From positions 1 through 64,000 of the forward strand of contig NZ_RJUA01000004.1 of NCBI RefSeq assembly GCF_024343575.1: a DNA stretch of 64,000 nt. Direction: 5' to 3'. The position numbers and the translations under genes were made by a program. Within the stretch, counting starts at the first letter, position 1. Each line of letters opens with the position of its first letter. The DNA is from Lacihabitans sp. LS3-19 (lineage in GTDB: Bacteria > Bacteroidota > Bacteroidia > Cytophagales > Spirosomataceae). Shown here piece after piece: positions 56,120 to 64,000 of the stretch. The notes beneath the pieces were generated by a model. That model was given only the letters and a program-made list of their open reading frames with translations, searched no databases and was not told the origin of the DNA.

Positions 56120-56247
56120 AACGAATCCAATTTTTTTTATAAAAATAGCCATATTCTTTTCTTGAAAAAAATGTTAATGATTTATTAATATTTAACATTG
56201 GCTTCTTACAATTTCTATATTGCATTGATAAAATCACATAAAAATAT

Positions 56248-57495
56248 ATGCGTTTAAGCTTTATTCTCTTTTTTGTATTTAAACTTTTTACGCTTTCTGC
56301 TCAGCCTGATTTTCGTAAAACTTATTTTCCTTTGATAAATAAAGCGGAATTGCTATTTATTGAAGAGAAATATACTGATGCAAGTGAATCTTATTTTAAA
56401 GCTTTTTCACAGACAAAAAGCCCATTGGTTCGTGATTTATTAAATGCTACAGTCTGTAAATTATATCAGGGAGATTTTGAAGGGGCTAAGTTATACTTGT
56501 TCAAAATGGCCCAAAGGGGCGTTAATCTTGAAACTTTAGAACAACTAGAGATTTTCGAGATAGGCAATAATCAAGATGCCTGGAAAATGTTTAAACCTAG
56601 TTATGAGCAGTTTTATGAACCCAAAGAGCTCAATGATTTTTTGAAATATCATTTCTCTAATCTTAGTTTACTTAGGTCCAAATTGATGGATATGCTTTCT
56701 GAGAATTTTATTTTAATTGAAAATGGAGCAGACGAGCAAAAGTTTGCGATAAAAAGGAAAGATTATTCTGGATTTTTTTCGTCAATTAGTAATGAGGCCA
56801 AAGAAAATATTAGGGTTTATACAAAAGCAGAGATGGAAAAAGAATCCATTGTTATTAAAATAAATACAGAAGAAATTTATCACGAAGCCAAAGAGATACT
56901 ATTGCTCATTATGGAAAACCAAATGGCTTTGAGCGATGGCACTAGCCAGGTGGAGACTTTTCATACCCACGACCATGATATGTTTTCTTTTCTGAATTTT
57001 TTTATGTTTAACAAACCTCAAATCATTGTTGAGAACGGAAAAGCGGTTAATAAACTGGCAGATTGGATGAATGAGGAGGAAATATCTTATTTAGATAGTC
57101 GATTACAAGAAGCTGTTTCTCAAGGTATTTTGAGTCCACAATTGGCCATTTCACAGTCATCAGAAAGGGATATTCCAGAAAAAATACGGGTGACTTCTTT
57201 TACTTTAAAAATTGAAAATAATAATAATTGCAACAAAGAATTTGACGATTTAGATAATGTTAAGTTTTTGAAAAAGAATACTTTAACAAAGGATGAGCAA
57301 AAAGAATACAATAAAATCCGACAAAAATATGGCTTAGAAACTTTGGAAGATAGATTTAAGAAAGAGGAATTTGCCATAGATCAAAACAAATATTTTATTC
57401 TAAATACCCGTTCTACGCTAGAGTCTTCGGTGGTACCGAATTGCGAAGTAGCTCAAAATATGATTGCTGGGGCCACAATTGTCCACGAAAAATAA
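56248..57495 (+). CDS. secreted paralogue 1 of a three-gene tandem family
   Basis: 415 residues. A signal peptide ends near TLSAQ. The N-terminal ~100 residues look like helical TPR-type pairs (F-P-L-I-N-K-A-E-L-L-F-I-E-E-K-Y). A middle region of unrecognised character follows, with an H-T-H-D-H-D-M run near residue 238, and the C-terminus ends V-V-P-N-C-E-V-A-Q-N-M-I-A-G-A-T-I-V. No known family. It is the most divergent of the three paralogues. Its stop codon abuts the next start (TAAATG). Confidence 0.78.
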   Translation: MRLSFILFFVFKLFTLSAQPDFRKTYFPLINKAELLFIEEKYTDASESYFKAFSQTKSPLVRDLLNATVCKLYQGDFEGAKLYLFKMAQRGVNLETLEQLEIFEIGNNQDAWKMFKPSYEQFYEPKELNDFLKYHFSNLSLLRSKLMDMLSENFILIENGADEQKFAIKRKDYSGFFSSISNEAKENIRVYTKAEMEKESIVIKINTEEIYHEAKEILLLIMENQMALSDGTSQVETFHTHDHDMFSFLNFFMFNKPQIIVENGKAVNKLADWMNEEEISYLDSRLQEAVSQGILSPQLAISQSSERDIPEKIRVTSFTLKIENNNNCNKEFDDLDNVKFLKKNTLTKDEQKEYNKIRQKYGLETLEDRFKKEEFAIDQNKYFILNTRSTLESSVVPNCEVAQNMIAGATIVHEK

Positions 57496-57820
57496 ATGAA
57501 AGCTTTAAAACTTCTAATCTTCTTTTTACCGCTAATCTCTTTTGCTCAAGAAGATTTCGGGAAATTGTATTATCCAGAGATTAACAAAGCTGAGCTTGCG
57601 TATACGCAAGATGATTATCAAGCATCTTTTACACATTATGCTTCAGCATTTTCCGCTGTGAAAAAACCTTTAGCTCGCGATATTTTTAATGCAGTGGTTT
57701 GCAAGTTTATGTTGAAGGACTTTGAAGGAGCGAAACCAATGTTGTTAAAATTGGCCCAAAAAGGAATTCCAGCTGAAGATTTAGAGCAGAAGGAAATGTT
57801 TCAGATAGAAGGAATTAAGG
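57433..57820 (+). repeat. duplicated junction block, copy A
   Basis: The last ~60 bases of paralogue 1, the TAAATG junction and the first ~325 bases of paralogue 2 are nearly identical to 58618-59005, at an offset of exactly 1,185 bases, the length of paralogue 2. Confidence 0.85.
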
Positions 57821-58680
57821 CTGAATGGGCGAATTTCAGATTCGTATATGAGCAGTTTTATTCTATTCTTGAAGAAAAAAAAGACCAAGATTTTATCGAG
57901 AATATTAATACGATAAATGAGTTATTTAAACAAAATCAAGAAAACTCTATATTTCGAAAAATTTTAGACAATGAACTAAAGTATTTACCTAAAGACTCGA
58001 CCAAAAATGTTGATGATATTCTGAAAGAAAAAGAACTGATTTTGAAAAAAAATTTAATAAATAGTGAATTATATCATAAAGCTCAAAACTTTTTGGTTGA
58101 TTATGTAATAAAAAATGGGTTTAATGACGAAGAATCTTCGCATGTAAAATTCGGTAATTTTTATAGAAATGAATTATTAAATACTATACAGGATTTCAGA
58201 TATATAATTGTTTTTACTGAAGAAAGTATTGTTAGAGAAAGTGATCCTTTTTCCTGTGTATCATCAGAGAAAAAAGAGCTTTTTGATCAAAAGGTTATTG
58301 AAGCGGTAAAAAATGGAGTTATTCATAGAGATGTAGCCTCCCAATTATTTTTAAATTTCAAGGAGAAAGAGAAAGTTATTTTCAAGAAAATTAATATAGA
58401 AAATTCAGAATCATGTAGCCTAGATTTACAAAATAAGAATAGCATGATTTATTATTCAACAAAGGTTTCGATAATTAAAGACGATATGAAATATTTACAA
58501 TATTCAGACCTGTTTTTAGACAATAAATTACTTTTCGAAAAAGCCAAATATTCTGTTTTGAAGAATCAATATTTTTTAATTACCTCAAATGCATTTTCAC
58601 AATTTGAAATAACTACAGTACCGAATTGCGAAGTAGCTCAAAATATGATAGCTGGTGCCACGATTGTTCAGGAGAAATAA
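57496..58680 (+). CDS. secreted paralogue 2 of the tandem family
   Basis: 394 residues. Signal peptide MKALKLLIFFLPLISFAQ, then the same TPR-like N-terminal domain as the next gene (almost identical for ~115 residues), a divergent middle part, and the C-terminal V-P-N-C-E-V-A-Q-N-M-I-A-G-A-T-I-V motif shared with paralogue 1. Start codon abuts the previous stop. Function unknown. The pattern suggests partial gene conversion or duplication by unequal crossing-over. Confidence 0.8.
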   Translation: MKALKLLIFFLPLISFAQEDFGKLYYPEINKAELAYTQDDYQASFTHYASAFSAVKKPLARDIFNAVVCKFMLKDFEGAKPMLLKLAQKGIPAEDLEQKEMFQIEGIKAEWANFRFVYEQFYSILEEKKDQDFIENINTINELFKQNQENSIFRKILDNELKYLPKDSTKNVDDILKEKELILKKNLINSELYHKAQNFLVDYVIKNGFNDEESSHVKFGNFYRNELLNTIQDFRYIIVFTEESIVRESDPFSCVSSEKKELFDQKVIEAVKNGVIHRDVASQLFLNFKEKEKVIFKKINIENSESCSLDLQNKNSMIYYSTKVSIIKDDMKYLQYSDLFLDNKLLFEKAKYSVLKNQYFLITSNAFSQFEITTVPNCEVAQNMIAGATIVQEK

Positions 58681-59005
58681 ATGAAAGCATTAAAACTTCT
58701 AATATTTTTTTTACCGCTAATCTCGCTTGCTCAAGAAGATTTCGGAAAATTGTATTATCCAGAGATAAACAAAGCTGAGCTTGCGTATACACAAGATGAT
58801 TATCAAGCATCTTTTACACATTATGCTTCAGCATTTTCCGCTGTGAAAAAACCTTTGGCTCGTGACATTTTTAATGCGGTGGTTTGCAAGTTTATGTTGA
58901 AGGACTTTGAAGGAGCGAAACCTCTATTGCTAAAATTGGCTCAAAAGGGAATTCCAGCTGAAGATTTAGAAAAAAAAGAAGTGTTTCAGATAGAAGAAAT
59001 AAAAA
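58618..59005 (+). repeat. duplicated junction block, copy B
   Basis: Second copy of the block at 57433-57820, spanning the end of paralogue 2 and the beginning of paralogue 3. Confidence 0.85.
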
Positions 59006-59880
59006 GCGAATGGGCAAATTATAAATTCGTGTACGAACAATTTCAGTCAATGGCTGAGGAAAAAGAAGATAAAGAATTGATTAAGAATTTAAGTAGATTT
59101 GATTCTTTATACAGTGAAGTTAATCAAAATCTTATGGTTTTCTTAGTAATAGATGGTGAATTAAAAAGGATGACTCGTAGAGATTTTGACGCGAATAAAA
59201 AAGATGAAATTTTAGACGAGAGCGAAGCAAAATCTAAGAGTATATTAAATGCAATAAAAAGTAGCGAATTGTTTGTGGAAGCTCAAAAATACATAGTTGA
59301 TTATGTTTTGAAAAATGGAATTGTAAGTGAGGAAGTTTTGCACGTGAAAGGAATAAATTTTTATAGAAATGAATTTTCAGATGCTATTCAAAAGTACAAA
59401 TTCAGAATTCTTCCAACTGAAGAAGGAGGTACACGAAGTGAAATTATTCCTTTTATAGCTATATCTGAACAAAAGAAGGTGCTTTTTGACCAGAAAATTA
59501 TTGAAGCAGTAAAAAACGGAACAATTCACAGAGATCTTGCTCCGCAGTTGTTTTTAAATTTTAGAGATAATGAGAGAGTTCTATTTTCAAAAATCAATAT
59601 TGAAAATACCGACGCTTGCAAGAATGCATTAAAGAGTAAAACCAGTTTGATTTATTATACGCCTGAAATAATTCTTATTCCTGACAGCATGAAATGCCTT
59701 GTGAATGCTGATTTGTTTTTGGATGATGATGAACTAATTTTCGAAAAAGCCAAATACTCAGTTTTGAAAAATAGCTATTTTTTGATTACATCAAACGCAC
59801 AGTTAGAAGAAACGACTGTGCCGAATTGTGAAATGGCTCTTGATATTATGAAAACAGCCAAAATTGTTAATTTGGATTAA
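58681..59880 (+). CDS. secreted paralogue 3 of the tandem family
   Basis: 399 residues. Signal peptide MKALKLLIFFLPLISLAQ and N-terminal domain nearly identical to paralogue 2; the rest is diverged but alignable (A-V-K-N-G-x-I-H-R-D-x-A-x-Q-L-F-L-N-F). The C-terminus, V-P-N-C-E-M-A-L-D-I-M, lacks the shared end of the other two. The stop overlaps the converging GNAT gene by four bases. Function unknown. Confidence 0.8.
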   Translation: MKALKLLIFFLPLISLAQEDFGKLYYPEINKAELAYTQDDYQASFTHYASAFSAVKKPLARDIFNAVVCKFMLKDFEGAKPLLLKLAQKGIPAEDLEKKEVFQIEEIKSEWANYKFVYEQFQSMAEEKEDKELIKNLSRFDSLYSEVNQNLMVFLVIDGELKRMTRRDFDANKKDEILDESEAKSKSILNAIKSSELFVEAQKYIVDYVLKNGIVSEEVLHVKGINFYRNEFSDAIQKYKFRILPTEEGGTRSEIIPFIAISEQKKVLFDQKIIEAVKNGTIHRDLAPQLFLNFRDNERVLFSKINIENTDACKNALKSKTSLIYYTPEIILIPDSMKCLVNADLFLDDDELIFEKAKYSVLKNSYFLITSNAQLEETTVPNCEMALDIMKTAKIVNLD

Positions 59881-61052
59881 TTTTGGTCTACTAAAACGCT
59901 AGCAGCAAAAGGACTTCTAACTTCCCATTCTGACTCAATGTTCTTGTACATTTTTCTTAAAAATAGCTGGAAACTCCAACTGTAAACGTGTTTTTTGAAA
60001 TATACGTAGTTGAAGTTTGCCGTTGGTTTGGCTCCTAAACTAGCCTTGGCTACTTGTGCTGTTCTACCAAGTTCTAAAGATATTTGTTTGTCGTTTATGG
60101 CGTGTTCGAGGCCAAATTGCAGGATGTTGAAATATAGATTGTATTTTTTGTTAAAATCATAATCCAAACCAATATAATGGATTTCCATTTGTTGGTTTTC
60201 ATTGTAAATATGGGTGGTAAATGCCAATAATTTATCTTCCTCAAAGAAACCAAATACTTTCAATTTTTCGCCTAGCGACTTTTTTAAATTAATAAAATAG
60301 TCTTCGAAAATCTCTGTTAATTTAAAGTCTTGTGTGCTATATACTTGATTGTAAAGAGCAAATATTTCGTTTTTGAAATTCACTAAATCGTTTTCAGTCA
60401 ATTCTCTTTTGTTCAAAGCTAAACCTGCTTCTTTTATCTTCTGGAAGCGTTTTCTGTATTTTTTGTCAAGATCACCTACGTAGTCATCAATAGTCAACCA
60501 AGATGGATTAAGGTTCAATTCCATCGAAACATCTTGCTGAATTGGTTTTATTTTTTGGATGCCATTCAATGGTGAGCAGCATTCTTTAATCAACAATCCC
60601 GAAAAGTCTAGGCTTTTATCTTCTGATTCCAGAAAAGGTATAAATTCTTTGAAAACATCTTCTTTAATGATTTCAGGTTTTAGAAAATAACCTTCTTGAT
60701 TAGGTCGGTAAATATTTCCACAAACCAAAAAATCCAAACCGCAACTTATGTTTTTAATAGAATTAGTCAGGAATTTTATCTTTTCAATATTTTGTAAGCT
60801 ATAGCCGAGAGTATTTAATGGAACAACCACTTTTTGGAGATATATCTGACCAACAGTCTCAGTTCCAGATTTTACAACAATATAATGCCCTTTTATTGAT
60901 GTGTTATTCTCTAAGAAATGTAAGTTGGTGCTATTGAGATGGTGGTTTTCTGGTAAATTATTATCCCAATCCTTCTCAATTTCAGAAAGTGACCCGTACA
61001 ATTGAAACGTGAAAGCACTTTCTTTAGATTTTTTAAAAAAACTCTTTATCAT
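59877..61052 (-). CDS. GNAT / FemAB-like acyltransferase
   Basis: About 391 residues starting at Met 61052 (MIKSFFKKSKESAF). An in-frame ATG at 61166 would give 429 residues, but it lies inside the metY promoter, so the shorter start is preferred. The C-terminal half (residues ~215-370) holds the GNAT/FemAB-like core, with K-K-Y-R-K-R-F-Q-K-I, L-A-F-T-T-H-I-Y and G-L-E-H-A-I. Enzymes of this type acylate peptidoglycan amino groups or sugars. The substrate here is unknown. Confidence 0.8.
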   Translation of the reverse strand: MIKSFFKKSKESAFTFQLYGSLSEIEKDWDNNLPENHHLNSTNLHFLENNTSIKGHYIVVKSGTETVGQIYLQKVVVPLNTLGYSLQNIEKIKFLTNSIKNISCGLDFLVCGNIYRPNQEGYFLKPEIIKEDVFKEFIPFLESEDKSLDFSGLLIKECCSPLNGIQKIKPIQQDVSMELNLNPSWLTIDDYVGDLDKKYRKRFQKIKEAGLALNKRELTENDLVNFKNEIFALYNQVYSTQDFKLTEIFEDYFINLKKSLGEKLKVFGFFEEDKLLAFTTHIYNENQQMEIHYIGLDYDFNKKYNLYFNILQFGLEHAINDKQISLELGRTAQVAKASLGAKPTANFNYVYFKKHVYSWSFQLFLRKMYKNIESEWEVRSPFAASVLVDQN

Positions 61053-61143
61053 CAAAGACAAAATTGGTATCGGACTAAATACGATTTTCAATGAAAAATA
61101 GTTCCGATTACTTATTTTAAGAATTTCTAATTCAAAATAGTTT

Positions 61144-61173
61144 TTTGTTTTCTGATTTTCTTTCATAGTTTTG
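61144..61173 (+). promoter_or_regulatory. promoter of the met operon
   Basis: TTTG, 18 bases, TAGTTTTG: near-ideal Bacteroidota promoter. Transcription should start near 61180, placing the riboswitch in the leader. Confidence 0.75.
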
Positions 61174-61216
61174 CATCATCAATTCTTTCTTCTATTTCAA
61201 AAAGCTGAAAGATTGA

Positions 61217-61334
61217 TTTATAAAGACGAGTGGAGAGAATAGGCTCTTTGAAACTCGGGCAACCTGACGATTCTCGTCGAGAAGGTGCCAATACCTACCT
61301 AAGTGGCTCAAAAGTGGCCTTTAGGACTTATAAA
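61217..61334 (+). promoter_or_regulatory. SAM-I (S-box) riboswitch
   Basis: The core sequences of the SAM-I aptamer are present in order: GTGGAGAGAATAGGC, the kink-turn/pseudoknot region TTGAAACTCGGGCAACC and the 3' part GGTGCCAATACC. P1 pairs TTTATAA (61217-61223) with TTATAAA (61328-61334). The location, between a promoter and metY, is as expected. Downstream hairpins at 61377-61391 (CTCCGA-AAA-TCGGAG) and 61397-61412 probably form the expression platform, though I cannot fix the mechanism. Confidence 0.9.
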
Positions 61335-61431
61335 CCAATCAAGCGATTTTCAAAATTCCTGTTGGTTTTATGCTATCTCCGAAAATCGGAGCTGGAATTG
61401 CTTTCGGGCAATGCATTGTTTTATTTATTAA

Positions 61432-62733
<1,302 letters not shown>

Positions 62734-62741
62734 TATATTTT

Positions 62742-62775
62742 TCCTCTTCTAAAATTTTTTAGAAGAGGATTTTTT
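62742..62775 (+). terminator. intercistronic terminator between metY and metX
   Basis: TCCTCTTCTA / TAGAAGAGGA stem and a T run. Full or partial termination here would make metX expression lower than metY, unless read-through or an independent promoter exists. Confidence 0.85.
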
Positions 62776-62796
62776 ATTCTTTCGAATCGAATTTAT

Positions 62797-63816
62797 ATGG
62801 TCAAAAATCACATATTTAAGCAAGAGACTCCATTTCAACTAGAAAGCGGCGAATGGTTACCCGAACTGGAATTGGCTTATACAACTTACGGCGATCTCAA
62901 TGAGGATAAATCCAATGTGGTTTGGGTTTGTCATGCATTTACTGGCAATGCCAATCCATCAGATTGGTGGAGCGGATTGATAGGCGAAAAACGTCGGTTT
63001 AATCCTTCTAAATATTTCGTGATTTGTGTGAATGTTTTGGGCTCTCACTATGGCAGTACAAATGCTTTAAGTATAAATCCTTTAACAGGAGATCCTTATT
63101 TTCATGATTTCCCATTTATAACTATTCGGGATGTTGTAAATTCATTTGTGGTTTTACGTAAAAATTTAGAAATTAATAAGATAGCTTATCTTTTAGGCGG
63201 TTCTTTGGGAGGGCAACAAGCCTTGGAGTGGTCTTTGATAGAGCCAGATATTATAGAAAAACAAATTTTGTTTTCGACAAATGCCGTACATTCACCATGG
63301 GGAGTAGCGTTTAACGAAAGCCAAAGAATGGCCATTCAGAATGATCCTACTTGGGAAAAAAGCACGCCTGATGCTGGCATGGAGGGCATGAAAGTAGCTA
63401 GGGCGATAGCTCTTTTATCCTATAGAAATTACGAAACCTACAACAGAACCCAGTCGAGAGATGCAGGACAAATCGACTTTTTTAGAGCCAATACTTACCA
63501 AAACTACCAGGGAGAGAAGCTTTTGAGGAGGTTTAATGCCTATTCGTATTGGACACTTTCTAAAATGTTTGACTCTCACGATGTGGGTCGCAACAGAGGC
63601 GGTTTACAAAAAGCCTTGGAAAATGTAAAAGCAAAAACTTTGGTAATTGGAATTACCTCTGACATCTTATTTCCGCCAATAGAGCAGGAGCGAATAGCTC
63701 AATATACTCCAGAGGCAAAATATGTAGAGATCGATTCCACCTACGGTCACGATGGGTTTTTGATAGAGTTTGAGGCTATGACAAACGCAATAGCTGACTG
63801 GGAGAAAGCCAATTAA
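62797..63816 (+). CDS. metX: homoserine O-acetyltransferase
   Basis: 339 residues, alpha/beta-hydrolase fold. The nucleophile elbow GGSLGGQQALEW is clear; the C-terminal part shows D-I-L-F-P-P and a H-D-G-F-L motif for the catalytic His. It converts homoserine and acetyl-CoA to O-acetylhomoserine, the substrate of MetY. Follows metY with a terminator between. Confidence 0.95.
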   Translation: MVKNHIFKQETPFQLESGEWLPELELAYTTYGDLNEDKSNVVWVCHAFTGNANPSDWWSGLIGEKRRFNPSKYFVICVNVLGSHYGSTNALSINPLTGDPYFHDFPFITIRDVVNSFVVLRKNLEINKIAYLLGGSLGGQQALEWSLIEPDIIEKQILFSTNAVHSPWGVAFNESQRMAIQNDPTWEKSTPDAGMEGMKVARAIALLSYRNYETYNRTQSRDAGQIDFFRANTYQNYQGEKLLRRFNAYSYWTLSKMFDSHDVGRNRGGLQKALENVKAKTLVIGITSDILFPPIEQERIAQYTPEAKYVEIDSTYGHDGFLIEFEAMTNAIADWEKAN

Positions 63817-63822
63817 GATTTT

Positions 63823-64000
63823 TTAATTTCTTTCCGCTCTCTTTTTTGCATTTTTGATCTTCCAATCAAACCATTTTTGACCAAAGGCTTTGTTGAAAAG
63901 CTCGTCTAAATGTGTCATGATACCTACTTGCCAAAATCCTAAAAGTCTATCACTAATATGAGGACTCAAAGAGCGAATGGCAAAACCCAAGCCCGCAGTA
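63823..64000 (-). CDS. 3' end of an unidentified gene
   Basis: A minus-strand frame enters from beyond the right edge and stops at 63823, leaving about 58 codons. The fragment contains R-S-L-S-P-H-I-S-D-R-L-L-G-F-W and a final basic tail (K-K-R-A-E-R-N). It converges on metX with a six-base gap. I do not recognise the family from this part alone. Confidence 0.6.
   Translation of the reverse strand, partial: TAGLGFAIRSLSPHISDRLLGFWQVGIMTHLDELFNKAFGQKWFDWKIKNAKKRAERN

Noticed and set aside
61377-61391. Shared core CCGAAAATCGG here and at 12887-12897
   Set aside because: Short palindromic identity in two unrelated leaders, with no further similarity; judged to be chance.

Overview
The window comes from an AT-rich member of the Bacteroidota, most likely order Cytophagales. 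Supporting marks are a gliding-motility lipoprotein (gldD), a BatD protein, DUF4249 and DUF4783 proteins, an ExbB-ExbD-ExbD-TonB operon with PstS-like and TPR genes nearby, a short NuoG, and Bacteroidota-type promoters (TTTG ... TAnnTTTG) without Shine-Dalgarno sequences. I see no insertion sequence, prophage, tRNA, rRNA or CRISPR array. Most of the window is chromosomal housekeeping sequence interrupted by a few accessory islands.

Layout. 1-4290 is the 3' end of a giant surface protein with nine ~110-residue repeats. 4.3-11.6 kb holds small and single genes: a 62-residue protein behind a sigma-54-like promoter, a YcxB-like membrane protein, a DUF4783 protein, a PyrR-like phosphoribosyltransferase, DedA, LpxH, a lone receiver domain, a PhnP-like hydrolase, a FAN1-like nuclease and a small cytochrome c. 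11.7-12.9 kb is rpsF-rpsR-rplI; pgk diverges from it. 14.4-25.8 kb contains a BNR-repeat protein, batD-aroC, a DUF4249 lipoprotein, an ABC-F ATPase, a short alpha-glucan phosphorylase-like protein without the usual PLP lysine, gldD, a DUF2007 protein, cdsA and envelope genes. 25.9-34.5 kb is a gamma-carbonic anhydrase followed, on the same strand, by nuoA-J; nuoK-N are not there. 34.6-36.3 kb is obg and adk. 36.4-44.2 kb is the TonB energising locus with a duplicated ExbD-TonB pair. 44.5-49 kb is an M28 peptidase and gcvP.

The most striking region is 49.4-54.4 kb. A 1,085-residue secreted protein carries 43 CxxCH heme-binding motifs, 36 of them in twelve three-heme repeats of 74-75 residues. 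Each repeat also has three conserved extra histidines, which is the number needed for bis-histidine ligation. The next gene, on the same strand, encodes a predicted outer-membrane beta-barrel. Together they look like a candidate porin-cytochrome electron conduit or heme-rich wire in a lineage where this is unexpected.

After it come a lipoprotein, a DUF4337 protein, an NTF2-like protein and three abutting paralogous secreted proteins (56.2-59.9 kb) whose stop and start codons touch and whose junctions are themselves duplicated. The window ends with a GNAT/FemAB-like acyltransferase and a methionine operon: a promoter, a SAM-I riboswitch, metY, an intercistronic terminator and metX. A partial unidentified gene on the minus strand runs off the right edge.
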